From Prevotellaceae bacterium (GTDB taxonomy: Bacteria > Bacteroidota > Bacteroidia > Bacteroidales > Paludibacteraceae): a DNA stretch of 53,798 nucleotides. The position numbers and the translations under genes were made by a program. The DNA lies in contig JACJXK010000020.1 of NCBI GenBank assembly GCA_020636675.1, forward strand, positions 1 through 53,798. Direction: 5' to 3'. Below the pieces are notes generated by a model, which saw only the letters and a list, made by a program, of their open reading frames with translations, was not told where the DNA came from and searched no databases. Shown piece by piece: positions 9,074 through 17,861 of the stretch. Every line of letters begins with the position of its first letter. Within the stretch, counting starts at the first letter, position 1.

Positions 9074-9111
9074 AAATAAAGTCGGGAACGACATCGTTCC
9101 CGACTTTATTT
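9074..9111. terminator. strong, probably bidirectional terminator hairpin
   Basis: Arms 9074-9091 and 9094-9111 are perfectly complementary over 18 bases, with the GC-rich core gtcgggaacga and flanking A and T tracts on both sides. It sits 7 bases after the stop of the nitroreductase-like gene on the minus strand, so it most likely ends the dedA-nitroreductase transcript. Confidence 0.9.
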
Positions 9112-9118
9112 TTTCTAA

Positions 9119-9865
9119 CTATTTAGTCAAGCCCACAGGTTGAGAGAGAAGCACACGTCCATTACTAATACCCAACAGATTAGCTATCTCTTCTCTCGAT
9201 ATATAACCACACACAACTGTCGCCAAATTTTCAGAAGCACAATGCAAATATACATTTTGGCTCACAAAACCGACATCAGTAGCCGAATAGAAATCCCGGC
9301 CAGCCTCATCATAATCTGCCATCTTTTTCAAATCAGCCACATAAACCAACGCTATCGGCGCCACCGAAAAGAAATCATTCAATCCCGCCTTTGCCCTGTA
9401 ATCTCCGGCTCTCACAAAGAACAGATAGTTACGGGCAGCGTCATATTTATACACAGCAACCTTTGTGAAAAGATAAATATCTATCTCCTGACTATTTCTG
9501 GAAGAAGGTGCTGTTCTCATGTTTCCATCGATCTTGTTTACCCCATTCGCAGACCATAACAAATCCGAGATCTGTTGGTCGGACAATGGCTTGTCTGAAA
9601 AGAGACGATTTGTTCTTCTGTTCTTCAAAGCCTCTTGCAAAGGCATTCCTCCTTTTTCTGTCGGAAACGGAAGGTCAAAACTGTCACGTACCGTCGAGTT
9701 CAGAATATAGGTTGGATCGAGAGCCTGAGATGCCACCGCCATATCATTCTCTGAGGTTGGAGACTCCAAGCCGGCAGCATTCTTATTCTGCCACACCAAG
9801 AGAAATATCACCGCCAGCAAAGCGATGCATAAAAGCTGATAACCAATTTTTCCTTTATTTGCCAT
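9119..9865 (-). CDS. membrane-anchored SagB/nitroreductase-family protein
   Basis: 248 residues. The N-terminus is one membrane anchor (IGYQLLCIALLAVIFLLVW) after a short positive stretch, so the rest should face the periplasm. The body reads as the SagB/ThcOx type of flavin nitroreductase: LQEALKNRRTNRLFSDKPLSDQQISDLLWSANGVN in pieces, then the TAPSSRNSQEIDIYLFTK segment (FMN contact), and a C-terminal DVGFVSQNVYLHCASENLAT segment. Members bind FMN and carry out varied redox chemistry; the substrate here is unknown. It lies 27 bases downstream of dedA and should share its transcript. Confidence 0.85.
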   Translation of the reverse strand: MANKGKIGYQLLCIALLAVIFLLVWQNKNAAGLESPTSENDMAVASQALDPTYILNSTVRDSFDLPFPTEKGGMPLQEALKNRRTNRLFSDKPLSDQQISDLLWSANGVNKIDGNMRTAPSSRNSQEIDIYLFTKVAVYKYDAARNYLFFVRAGDYRAKAGLNDFFSVAPIALVYVADLKKMADYDEAGRDFYSATDVGFVSQNVYLHCASENLATVVCGYISREEIANLLGISNGRVLLSQPVGLTK

Positions 9866-9892
9866 ATCTACATTTTTTATTGTCCAAGAAAA

Positions 9893-10543
9893 TCACAAAG
9901 AGGCATCCTTTTTCGGCCCTTTCTTTTTCATGCCTTTATATATAAGGTATATTAATACGAATGCACCCATGCCCAAAAACACGAGAGAGATGACATGACT
10001 ATACTCTTTCACCTTCACCATCAACTGATCTTCCGGAATGAAAGAATGGAGATAATAGCCGATAGCCGCCAAGATGGAATTCCAAACGGCAGCTCCAATG
10101 GCCGTATAAATCAGAAAAACATGGAACTTCATCTTTGACAATCCGGCCGGGATGGATATTAGCTGACGGACAGCAGGCACCAAACGGCCCACCAACGTCG
10201 AAATGATGCCATTCTCACGAAAATAAGACTCCGCCTTCTCCACCTTCTCCTGATCCAACAAGCACATGTGTCCGATACGACTATTAGCAAATTTATAGAC
10301 GATAGGTCGTCCCAACCAGTAAGCCAAACCATAATTAATCGCCGCACCAACAGCAGCACCCAACGTAGAAGCCAAAACGACACCAAAAATATTCAGTTTT
10401 CCCGCTGCCGCCAGATATCCAGCCGGAGGCACTACCACCTCCGAGGGGAATGGGATAAACGAGCTTTCTATCATCATCAAAAAAGCCACCGTCCAATAAT
10501 TAAGATTTTCTATGCACCACTCAATAAACGATAATGATTCCAT
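9893..10543 (-). CDS. DedA-family inner-membrane protein
   Basis: 216 residues with several hydrophobic segments. The family marks are present: an early acidic motif MIESSFIPFPSEVVVPPAGYL in pieces, a glycine-rich segment (LASTLGAAVGAAINYGLAYWLG), and the conserved basic motif GRLVPAVRQLISIPAG. The C-terminus is a membrane helix followed by a lysine-rich tail. DedA proteins act in membrane lipid recycling, some as undecaprenyl-phosphate or phospholipid flippases; which lipid this one handles is not visible. It heads a two-gene unit with the nitroreductase-like gene. Confidence 0.93.
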   Translation of the reverse strand: MESLSFIEWCIENLNYWTVAFLMMIESSFIPFPSEVVVPPAGYLAAAGKLNIFGVVLASTLGAAVGAAINYGLAYWLGRPIVYKFANSRIGHMCLLDQEKVEKAESYFRENGIISTLVGRLVPAVRQLISIPAGLSKMKFHVFLIYTAIGAAVWNSILAAIGYYLHSFIPEDQLMVKVKEYSHVISLVFLGMGAFVLIYLIYKGMKKKGPKKDASL

Positions 10544-10686
10544 CTTCTAAAATTTGGTGTTTTTCAACATTAATAATCTAAAAAGTTTTCTGCTTTTCTT
10601 TCGGCATTAGACAAAATAAGGGATTCGCATTGATTTTCACATCCGCATCCGAGCCAATTCCACCAAACCGCAAAACACATTTAACG

Positions 10687-10694
10687 CAAAGATA
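10687..10694 (-). promoter_or_regulatory. candidate -7 element (TATCTTTG) for dedA
   Basis: Minus-strand TATCTTTG lies about 145 bases before the dedA start, divergent from the thrC promoter at 10771-10801. No good TTTG at the expected distance. The rest of the 351-base intergenic stretch 10544-10894 shows no gene. Confidence 0.45.
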
Positions 10695-10770
10695 TTAAAA
10701 AAAAAGGACGGATAACAGGCAGTCTCTATTTTTAGATAAATTTTAGATAAGAAGCATTATAAATCCGCTA

Positions 10771-10801
10771 TTTGTTTTTGAATGCTTTATAGCTATCTTT
10801 G
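10771..10801 (+). promoter_or_regulatory. Bacteroides-type promoter of thrC (TTTG-N19-TATCTTTG)
   Basis: TTTG at 10771-10774 and TATCTTTG at 10794-10801 are separated by exactly 19 bases, a full match to the sigma-ABfr-type consensus. Transcription would begin near 10808 and give a leader of about 87 bases. That leader contains a small hairpin (tattctt near 10820, aagaata near 10840). Confidence 0.8.
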
Positions 10802-10894
10802 CCAACAAAAAGGCATCTTTATTCTTGCTTTCCAGAAAGAATAATTGCCCTTGTTTTCTTTCGATTTTAATAATAACAAACAAATATAATTCAG

Positions 10895-12196
10895 ATGAAA
10901 TATTACAGCACAAACGGAAAATCCGACCGTGCCACATTACAAGAAGCAGTAGTCAAGGGACTTGCTTCTGACAGAGGACTCTTCATGCCGGAGGTTATCA
11001 AGCAACTGCCGGCATCTTTCTTTGAAAAGATGAAAGACATGTCGTTTCAAGAGATTGCATATACCGTCGCCGATGCCTTTTTCGGTGAGGATGTAGATGC
11101 AGAATCTCTAAAGAAAATTGTGTACGAGACATTGAATTTCGATGTTCCATTGGTCCCTGTCAACGACAACATCTACAGTTTGGAACTATATCATGGTCCG
11201 ACGCTAGCATTTAAGGACGTAGGCGCCCGCTTCATGTCCCGTCTCCTCGGCTACTTCATCGCCAAAGAAAACCAGAAAGAGGTAAACGTGCTTGTTGCCA
11301 CATCGGGCGATACGGGATCTGCCGTTGCCAATGGATTCTTAGGAGTGAAAGGCATCCGGGTTTTCGTACTTTATCCGAAAGGCAAAGTCAGTCCTATACA
11401 AGAGTGTCAATTCACCACTCTAGGACAAAACATCACGGCACTTGAGATAGACGGAGTTTTTGACGACTGCCAGGCACTGGTCAAATCGGCATTCATGGAC
11501 GCAGATTTGAACAACCACATGAAGCTCACCTCCGCCAACTCCATCAACGTAGCCAGATTTTTACCTCAGGCATTTTACTATTTCTATGCGGTATCTCAAC
11601 TACATAAGCTAGGAAAGAAAGACAACATCGTCATCTGTGTTCCTTCCGGAAACTTCGGTAACATCACGGCCGGATTGTTTGGCAAGAAGATGGGATTACC
11701 TGTCAGCCGATTCATCGCCGCAAACAACAAGAATGACATATTCTATCAATATCTGCTCACCGGAAAGTACTCGCCAAAGGCATCGATCCAAACTATTGCC
11801 AACGCAATGGACGTAGGTGATCCAAGCAACTTTGCTCGTGTGTTAGACTTATACAAAGGTTCGCACGAGGCCATCAAATCCGAGATTTCAGGATGCACCT
11901 ACACGGACGAACAAATCAAAGATACACTTAAAGAGTGCTACCAGAAAAACGACTATCTGCTCGACCCTCATGGAGCAGTAGCCTATAGGGCTCTATGTGA
12001 GCACCTAAAGGGCAACGAAGTAGGTGTATTCTTAGAAACAGCTCACCCTGCCAAGTTCAAAGACACGGTGGAAAACATCATTGGAGAAGAGGTTGTTGTT
12101 CCTCAAAAGCTACAAGAATTTATGAAAGGTAAAAAACAAAGTGTTGAACTATCAAAGGACTTTGATGCGTTCAAGGCTTATCTGATGACAAAATAG
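10895..12196 (+). CDS. thrC: threonine synthase
   Basis: 433 residues, normal for the long bacterial form. It is a PLP enzyme of the cytosol that turns O-phosphohomoserine into threonine. The N-terminal domain starts MKYYSTNG and the PLP lysine is Lys107 in ELYHGPTLAFKDVGARF. The phosphate-binding segment (VLVATSGDTGSAVANGFLG) and the ligand site VCVPSGNFGNITAG-like (read here ICVPSGNFGNITAG) are intact. The gene stands alone with its own promoter and terminator, about 16.6 kb from apgM and thrA, although these three often sit together in Bacteroidales. Confidence 0.97.
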   Translation: MKYYSTNGKSDRATLQEAVVKGLASDRGLFMPEVIKQLPASFFEKMKDMSFQEIAYTVADAFFGEDVDAESLKKIVYETLNFDVPLVPVNDNIYSLELYHGPTLAFKDVGARFMSRLLGYFIAKENQKEVNVLVATSGDTGSAVANGFLGVKGIRVFVLYPKGKVSPIQECQFTTLGQNITALEIDGVFDDCQALVKSAFMDADLNNHMKLTSANSINVARFLPQAFYYFYAVSQLHKLGKKDNIVICVPSGNFGNITAGLFGKKMGLPVSRFIAANNKNDIFYQYLLTGKYSPKASIQTIANAMDVGDPSNFARVLDLYKGSHEAIKSEISGCTYTDEQIKDTLKECYQKNDYLLDPHGAVAYRALCEHLKGNEVGVFLETAHPAKFKDTVENIIGEEVVVPQKLQEFMKGKKQSVELSKDFDAFKAYLMTK

Positions 12197-12221
12197 AGGA
12201 ATCACTCCACTCATGACAACA

Positions 12222-12259
12222 AGAAGGGCACAAGTTAAAAACTTACGCCCTTTCTTTTT
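12222..12259 (+). terminator. terminator of thrC
   Basis: The arms agaagggc and gcccttttct-like (gccctttctt) pair around an inner aagtt/aactt stem and are followed by a T-rich run. It lies 25 bases after the thrC stop. Confidence 0.75.
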
Positions 12260-12293
12260 ATCGCTCATTTTTCTCTCCTACCGGAAAAATGCA

Positions 12294-12803
12294 TCACCTT
12301 TTCAGCGTGAACTTCCATGAACAGGCACAGGTATCGTCCGTCACATCCGGATAACAGCTCAATGACTCACACTCAAAACGAGAGTCTATCTCTTTCGCAA
12401 AATAGGTATATTCCAAAATACCGACTGACTTACACGGATGGAAAGGCATCCCTTTTCTGGCTCTTGCATTCTGCACACGACAAGAAACCGTCCGGTAAAT
12501 CAACGTATCACCAGCCGTCATGACCTCATCCCCATTCAATGCAGCATAAAACCGAAACGCCAATGCTCTTTTCAGACCATCGACACCCGGATGATCCGAC
12601 AGATGAAGGAACTCCTTGATTCGGCGGGCCTCCACAACCGTATATCTTCGCCAAGCGTTCCGATCATGTTCCATAGCCTCTTCCATTCCAAGTTTCGACT
12701 CGACGGATTGAAACCAAACGCCATCCAACGCCAACATATTTTTGGCATACACATGGAGTAATTCCAACAGGCCCTCTTTACTCAAATCATCTATTCTATC
12801 CAT
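12294..12803 (-). CDS. DUF6125-like protein with conserved cysteines
   Basis: 169 residues from the ATG at 12803; a longer frame starts at 12887 but would overlap the upstream gene. The sequence resembles the DUF6125 family in order: LSKEGLLELLHVYAKNMLALDGVWFQ in pieces, then the AWRRYTVVEARRIKEFL segment, CRVQNARARKGMPFHPCK, and a C-terminal CxxC-like part (CESLSC, later CACSWKF). The six cysteines suggest a metal or redox site, but the function is unknown. It lies 7 bases after the DUF486 gene and is probably co-transcribed. Confidence 0.75.
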   Translation of the reverse strand: MDRIDDLSKEGLLELLHVYAKNMLALDGVWFQSVESKLGMEEAMEHDRNAWRRYTVVEARRIKEFLHLSDHPGVDGLKRALAFRFYAALNGDEVMTAGDTLIYRTVSCRVQNARARKGMPFHPCKSVGILEYTYFAKEIDSRFECESLSCYPDVTDDTCACSWKFTLKR

Positions 12804-12810
12804 ACTTTCT

Positions 12811-13179
12811 TCATTTGATGAATACGAAATAGACAGCCAACACCAAACAGGCGAAGGCTGCGACATGATTCCAATGCAACGACTCACCTTGGAAAAACAC
12901 AGTTGCCATCACCGTAAACACAACAATGGAGATGACCTCCTGTATCACCTTCAACTGCATCAGGGAGAACGGGCCTCCGTTTCCCAAAAATCCGATTCTG
13001 TTGGCAGGAATCTGCAATGAATATTCAAAGAAGGCGATGCCCCAAGAAAAGACGATGACTACCATCAACGGCCAAGTGTCGCTGATTTTGGTCTGTTGTA
13101 ACTTCAGATGACCGTACCATGCCAAGGTCATGAAAACATTAGACCCAAGCAACAATAAAATTGTATATAAACCCTTCAT
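12811..13179 (-). CDS. DUF486/DMT-superfamily small membrane protein
   Basis: 122 residues with four predicted membrane segments: GLYTILLLLGSNVFMTLAWYG, WPLMVVIVFSWGIAFFEYSL, VIQEVISIVVFTVMATVFF and VAAFACLVLAVYFVFI. The FFEYSLQIPANRIG and FSLMQLKVIQEVI segments are typical of DUF486, a short branch of the drug/metabolite transporter superfamily whose substrate is unknown. It leads a two-gene unit with the DUF6125-like gene. Confidence 0.88.
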   Translation of the reverse strand: MKGLYTILLLLGSNVFMTLAWYGHLKLQQTKISDTWPLMVVIVFSWGIAFFEYSLQIPANRIGFLGNGGPFSLMQLKVIQEVISIVVFTVMATVFFQGESLHWNHVAAFACLVLAVYFVFIK

Positions 13180-13201
13180 ATCTTTTTTGTAAAAAACCGG
13201 A

Positions 13202-13209
13202 CAAAGGTA
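13202..13209 (-). promoter_or_regulatory. candidate -7 element (TACCTTTG) for the DUF486 gene
   Basis: Minus-strand TACCTTTG 22 bases before the start codon at 13179; no TTTG at the usual -33 spacing. Confidence 0.4.
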
Positions 13210-13279
13210 ATAAAACCGAGTTCAAGAAATGCAGAAAAACAGTAATGATCATAAAAATTCATTTTCAAAAAGTCAGGAA

Positions 13280-13445
13280 CGTGAAAAGGCGCATTCCTAC
13301 AGGATGCCGGACTCCTCCTCGGCTGCTTTCCTGCAAACAGATGATTCCTACGGGACAAACAGCAGATTGCCGTCAATCCAATCAATCAAATCAACCCGTC
13401 CATCCATCCTGTTCATCCTGTGTGTCCTGTCCGACTTGTCAAACC
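13280..13445. repeat. direct repeat, copy 1
   Basis: About 166 bases that match copy 2 (13551-13723) with few differences. Shared blocks are cgtg(a/g)aaaggcgcat, caggatgccgg, ctcggctgctttcct, then atgattcctacgggacaa and cagcagattgccgtcaatcc. Near the end both carry tcatcctgtgt and ctgtccgactt. Both copies include runs of the 4- to 9-base unit aatcaatcc, of different length. Confidence 0.9.
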
Positions 13446-13460
13446 ATCTTGTCTGATTTG

Positions 13461-13532
13461 CCAAATGCCGTAGGCATTCTCTCTTTGTAGTAATTTTTGA
13501 GGGTAATTGTCCGCATTCCGTAGGAATGTACC
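13461..13532 (-). repeat. dispersed repeat, minus-strand copy
   Basis: Read on the minus strand this follows the pattern ggt-cattcct-cggaatgcgg, a spacer, then acaaagaga, aatgcct and ggcattt. The same order occurs on the plus strand at 25664-25735, about 12 kb away. The two inner palindromes (cattcc/ggaatg and aatgcc/ggcatt) can each form a hairpin. Confidence 0.8.
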
Positions 13533-13550
13533 ATCTCCAATCAATGGTTT

Positions 13551-13723
13551 CGTGGAAAGGCGCATCCCTACAGGATGCCGGCATCCACCTCGGCTGCTTT
13601 CCTAGAAACAGATGATTCCTACGGGACAAACAGCAGATTGCCGTCAATCCAATCAATCCAATCAATCCAATCAATCCATCGATTCATCGATTCATCCTGT
13701 GTATTCTGTCCGACTTGCCAAAC
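13551..13723. repeat. direct repeat, copy 2
   Basis: Second copy of the element at 13280-13445, same orientation, start to start about 271 bases apart. Its aatcaatcc run is longer (about four units at 13643-13677) and is followed by cgattcat twice. No gene is apparent from 13180 to 13859 apart from these repeats. Confidence 0.9.
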
Positions 13724-13831
13724 CAATCAACCCATCAATCTAATCAATCCCGTAGGGTCACAAGTTATTTTTTGACGATTACTTTCCACATTCATACAAG
13801 ACAAACTGCCAACAAATTCTACAATCTTGAC

Positions 13832-13839
13832 TATTTTTG
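13832..13839 (+). promoter_or_regulatory. candidate -7 element (TATTTTTG) for the eamA-ybaK run
   Basis: TATTTTTG lies 20 bases before the ATG at 13860, giving a very short leader. No TTTG at 19-21 bases upstream. Confidence 0.4.
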
Positions 13840-13859
13840 CGAAGGGAAAAAGAAATAAG

Positions 13860-14747
13860 ATGACAACAACAGAGAAAAAGAGAGGAGTTTGGGCCGCGAC
13901 ATTCGCATCCGTCACATTCGGCATCATGCCATTACTATCTAAAACAGTCATGGACAAAGGCTATTCCGTCAACACGGTGGTAACCTATCGCTATGCGATT
14001 GCAGCCATACTACTTTTCCTGCTGATTGCATACAAAAGAGCCTCTTTCCGTGTAACCACCAGACAACTTTTGGAGCTATGTCTGTTGGGAGCCTGCTACC
14101 CTGCCGTCACCTCGCTTCTGATGGTCTCATACACCTATCTATCAACAGGCATCAGTACAAGCCTGCATTTTCTATATCCCATTCCTGTTGCATTCCTCAT
14201 GTCTTTCTTTTTCAAAGAGAAAATCACGAGAAACATTCTTCTTGGTATCATCATATCCATAGGCGGAGTTCTTCTATTAGGATTCAATGGTGAGATAAAA
14301 CTAAATACGGTCGGCATTCTTCTCGTTTTATTTGCAGACCTCATTTATGCCGTCTATCTTGTATTGATCAACCAACTATCCGTCAGAAGAGTGTCAGGCC
14401 TACTCTTTACCTTTTACATACTAATCGCAGCCACCTTTTATTCTTTCATAGGAGGAACAATCAACGGCGATTTGCAGTTTATAAAAGATAGAGATGCGCT
14501 GGTTCTTGTTTTTATGCTATCTTTGGTCTCCACTGTCATCTCCAATGTGGCACTGGTGGAAGCCGTGAAACGTATCGGATCCACGCTCACCGCCGTATTA
14601 GGGACAATGGAACCCCTGATAGCCGTGCTATTAGGAATCATGATAAACAACGAGCCATTTTCGTTTCGAATAGGATTAGGAATGACGTGCATCTTCTCGG
14701 CTGTACTTATCATCATTCTAAGGAAAAAGAAAAGAAAAAACTTATAA
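13860..14747 (+). CDS. EamA/DMT-family inner-membrane transporter
   Basis: 295 residues from the ATG at 13860, chosen over an upstream in-frame ATG at 13827 because the latter overlaps the putative promoter. Ten hydrophobic segments in two five-helix halves fit the EamA fold. The start is GVWAATFASVTFGIMPLLSK, an inner loop reads FFFKEKITRNILLGIIISIGG, and the second half has VLGTMEPLIAVLLGIMINNE, a common EamA signature. Such proteins export amino acids or metabolites; the substrate is unknown. It lies 18 bases before pepT, so export and peptide breakdown may be linked, though that is inference. Confidence 0.9.
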   Translation: MTTTEKKRGVWAATFASVTFGIMPLLSKTVMDKGYSVNTVVTYRYAIAAILLFLLIAYKRASFRVTTRQLLELCLLGACYPAVTSLLMVSYTYLSTGISTSLHFLYPIPVAFLMSFFFKEKITRNILLGIIISIGGVLLLGFNGEIKLNTVGILLVLFADLIYAVYLVLINQLSVRRVSGLLFTFYILIAATFYSFIGGTINGDLQFIKDRDALVLVFMLSLVSTVISNVALVEAVKRIGSTLTAVLGTMEPLIAVLLGIMINNEPFSFRIGLGMTCIFSAVLIIILRKKKRKNL

Positions 14748-14765
14748 CTACAGACATATTCATTT

Positions 14766-16007
14766 ATGGTAAAAGAGAGATTTTTAAAATATATAGGATT
14801 TGACACGCAATCTGACGAGGATTCTTGCTCTACCCCATCAACGGACAAGCAAACGCAGTTTCTAAAACAAATCGCATCCGAACTCGAACAAATAGGGATG
14901 AGCAACATCTCCCTCAAACCGGAGAACGGATACCTGATGGCGACATTACCATCCAATAGTCAGGAACACTTGCCCATTGTCGGATTTATAGCGCACGTAG
15001 ACACAAGCCCAGACGCATCAGGCAAAGACATCAAGCCTAAATGCATAATATACGACGGCGCGGATATCCTTCTAAACAAAGAACAAGACATCTTCCTCTC
15101 GGAAAAAGATTTTCCGGAGATGGCGCAATATAAAGGGAAGGAACTGATAGTAACGGACGGCACCACGCTTCTGGGAGCCGACGACAAGGCCGGAGTGGCA
15201 GAGATTGTCACAGCAATGGAGCATCTCATCCAACATCCGGAGATACAACACGGCACCATACGCATTGCATTCACCACCGACGAAGAGATAGGCAGAGGTG
15301 TCGACAAATTCAACGTTGAGGAGTTTGATGCCGATTGGGCATACACCATGGACGGAGGCGAGATAGGAGAACTGGAATACGAGAACTTCAATGCCGCAGG
15401 AGCCACCATAACCTTCTTCGGCAGAAACATACATCCCGGATACGCAAAAGGGAAAATGACAAACTCAATGACCATTGCCCGCGAGTTTGCCTCCTTGCTG
15501 CCCGCCAATGAAGTTCCGGAGAAGACGGAGGGACACGAAGGATTCTACCACCTCACCAAGACGGAAGGAACCGTAGAGGAATGTACATTGAGTTACATCA
15601 TACGCGACCATGACCGCATAAAATTCGAACGTAGGAAAAGAAAGATAAACGAGATATGCAGTCATCTTCAGAAAAAATATGGAGAAAAAAACATCCATTT
15701 AAGCATAAAAGACCAATATTATAATATGTTGGAAAAGATAGAGCCGGAAATGCACATCATAGAATTGGCCAAGCAGGCCATGATAGATTGCGGCATCACC
15801 CCAAAAGTTCAGGCTATCAGAGGCGGAACAGACGGAGCGAGGCTCTCTTTTGAGAATCTGCCTTGTCCTAACATATTTGCAGGAGGACATAACTTCCACG
15901 GACGGTTCGAATATATACCGGTCAGCTCCATGAAGGCCGCCGTTTCTGTCATCGTCCGCATCTGCACACTGATAAAAACGGACATGAAACTCCAGGAAAA
16001 GCAATAA
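14766..16007 (+). CDS. pepT: peptidase T (tripeptide aminopeptidase)
   Basis: 413 residues, as usual for PepT. It is a cytosolic M20 metallopeptidase that removes the N-terminal residue from tripeptides. The two-zinc site is visible: GFIAHVDTSPD with His77 and Asp79, LLGADDKAGVAEI with the bridging Asp, TTDEEIGRGVDKF with the catalytic Glu pair, the MDGGEIGELEYENFNAA segment, and a C-terminal GGHNFHGRFEYIPV His ligand. The dimerisation domain carries NIHPGYAKGKMTNS. Five bases separate it from the radical SAM gene. Confidence 0.96.
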   Translation: MVKERFLKYIGFDTQSDEDSCSTPSTDKQTQFLKQIASELEQIGMSNISLKPENGYLMATLPSNSQEHLPIVGFIAHVDTSPDASGKDIKPKCIIYDGADILLNKEQDIFLSEKDFPEMAQYKGKELIVTDGTTLLGADDKAGVAEIVTAMEHLIQHPEIQHGTIRIAFTTDEEIGRGVDKFNVEEFDADWAYTMDGGEIGELEYENFNAAGATITFFGRNIHPGYAKGKMTNSMTIAREFASLLPANEVPEKTEGHEGFYHLTKTEGTVEECTLSYIIRDHDRIKFERRKRKINEICSHLQKKYGEKNIHLSIKDQYYNMLEKIEPEMHIIELAKQAMIDCGITPKVQAIRGGTDGARLSFENLPCPNIFAGGHNFHGRFEYIPVSSMKAAVSVIVRICTLIKTDMKLQEKQ

Positions 16008-16012
16008 AGAAG

Positions 16013-17845
16013 ATGAACATTCTATTAATCACACCCCCGCTTACACAACTCAACACGCCATATCCGGCCACTGCTGTCCTGAAAGGCTATTTAAAAAGCA
16101 TCGGACACACTGTTTCTCAAATGGATTTGGGCATCGAACTGGTATGTCGCCTATATACAAGAGATTTTCTATCCTCCCTATTTGAAAAGACTGCGGAGAA
16201 GAAAAAAGGCAAGAAGTCGAGACGCATCTTCGAAGACAGAGAGCAATACATCCAATGTGTAGAACCAGTGATTCGATTTCTACAAGGAGAAGAGAAGACC
16301 TTGTCCACGCGCATTGCCAACCGCACACTATTACCAGAAGGTCCAAGATTCGACAATCTGGCCGATACAGAATGGGCATTCGGAGTATCCGGGACAGAAG
16401 ACAAGGCACGATATCTTGCCACTCTCTTCATAGAAGACATCGCCGACTATATCAGAGAGACGGAATCTTCCTACTTCGACCTGATCAAGTATGCGGAGAG
16501 TTTAGCTTCCAACTCCATCACTTTCGACGATTTAGACACAGCACTAAAGGGAGAACCCGACACGGTAGACAGACTCATGCTCACCCTTCTGAAAGAAAGG
16601 GTAGACAATATCAACCCTCAGATGGTAGGATTCTCCGTGCCATTTCCAGGATGTCTCTACACAGCCCTACGCTGCGGCGATTTTCTAAAAAAGAACTACA
16701 AAAACATAACCGTAGAAATGGGAGGCGGCTACCCAAACACGGAACTGCGCAATCTAGCAGACAACCGCATTTTCCAGCACATTGATTTCATCACGCTAGA
16801 CGACGGCGAATTGCCATTAGAAAGGCTATCTTCTTTCATCTCCGGGACAACAGACAAAAGCCATCTTGTCCGCACCTTCTATTTAGACAATGGACAAATA
16901 ACCTACAGCGGCAACGAGCAGGAGAACATCGAATTTTCAAGAACTGGCACCCCTGATTTTTCAGAACTGCCAATGAACAAATATCTCTCCATGACAGACA
17001 TGGTCAACCCCATGCACAAGCTGTGGACCTGTGGCAAATGGAACAAGATGGTCATGGCGCATGGTTGCTATTGGGCTAAATGCGCATTCTGCGACACCAC
17101 ATTAGATTATATCTGCAGATACGATGCACCCAAGGCACAATTGGTAGTCGACAGAATGGAGCAAATCATGGGACAGACCGGGCAAACGGGATTCCACTTC
17201 ACCGACGAAGCCCTACCGCCCCGACTGCTTCGTGAGGTATCCGAAAAAATCATCAAACGCAGGCTGACTCTCAGTTTCTGGGGAAACATCCGTTTCGAGA
17301 AAGCGTACACACCAGAACTATGTGACTTGCTTTCTCAAGCCGGCTGCATAGCCGTATCCGGAGGACTGGAAGTGGCCTCAGACCGACTACTAAAGCTCAT
17401 GAACAAAGGCGTGACCATTCAACAGACGGCATTGGCAGCCTACAATCTCACACAAGCAGGCATCATGGTGCACACCTATCTGATGTATGGATTTCCGACA
17501 GAAACGTTGCAAGAAACCATCAACGCACTGGATGTCGTCCGTCAGATGTTCGACCAAGGATTGGTGCAATCGGCCTTTTGGCATAGATACGCCATGACAC
17601 AGCACAGCCAGTCCGGCCAACATCCCGACCTGTTCGGGGTAAGGCGAACCACCTTAGACTACAACCCGTTTGCCAACAACGAAGTGGATTTTGAAGAGAC
17701 ACGGAGCTACGACATCGACGCCGTCGGAGAAGGACTAAACTTGGCCACCTACAACTACATGCACGGCATAGGACTAGACGAGCCACTTCACCGATGGTTC
17801 TCCATCCGCACGCCGAAACCCCAGAAAATAGACATTTTGAAATAA
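16013..17845 (+). CDS. B12-binding-domain radical SAM protein of unknown role
   Basis: 610 residues. The N-terminal part (ILLITPPLTQLNTPYPATAVLKGYLKSIGH in pieces) and the NPQMVGFSVPFPGCLYTALR segment, followed by EMGGGYPNTELR, resemble the cobalamin-binding domain of class B radical SAM enzymes. The SAM domain has the cluster motif HGCYWAKCAFCDTT, spaced Cys-x4-Cys-x2-Cys instead of the usual x3/x2. Later marks are HFTDEALPP, LSFWGNIRFEK and GGLEVASDRLLKLMNKGV. Such proteins methylate or rearrange unactivated carbons; the substrate is not evident. It sits between pepT and the NlpC/P60 gene with gaps of 5 and 16 bases. Confidence 0.88.
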   Translation: MNILLITPPLTQLNTPYPATAVLKGYLKSIGHTVSQMDLGIELVCRLYTRDFLSSLFEKTAEKKKGKKSRRIFEDREQYIQCVEPVIRFLQGEEKTLSTRIANRTLLPEGPRFDNLADTEWAFGVSGTEDKARYLATLFIEDIADYIRETESSYFDLIKYAESLASNSITFDDLDTALKGEPDTVDRLMLTLLKERVDNINPQMVGFSVPFPGCLYTALRCGDFLKKNYKNITVEMGGGYPNTELRNLADNRIFQHIDFITLDDGELPLERLSSFISGTTDKSHLVRTFYLDNGQITYSGNEQENIEFSRTGTPDFSELPMNKYLSMTDMVNPMHKLWTCGKWNKMVMAHGCYWAKCAFCDTTLDYICRYDAPKAQLVVDRMEQIMGQTGQTGFHFTDEALPPRLLREVSEKIIKRRLTLSFWGNIRFEKAYTPELCDLLSQAGCIAVSGGLEVASDRLLKLMNKGVTIQQTALAAYNLTQAGIMVHTYLMYGFPTETLQETINALDVVRQMFDQGLVQSAFWHRYAMTQHSQSGQHPDLFGVRRTTLDYNPFANNEVDFEETRSYDIDAVGEGLNLATYNYMHGIGLDEPLHRWFSIRTPKPQKIDILK

Positions 17846-17861
17846 CCATCAAACAAAAAAA

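Noticed and set aside
13640..13690. CRISPR or iteron origin from the aatcaatcc run
   Set aside because: The units are short and tandem with no spacers, and no replication gene is near.
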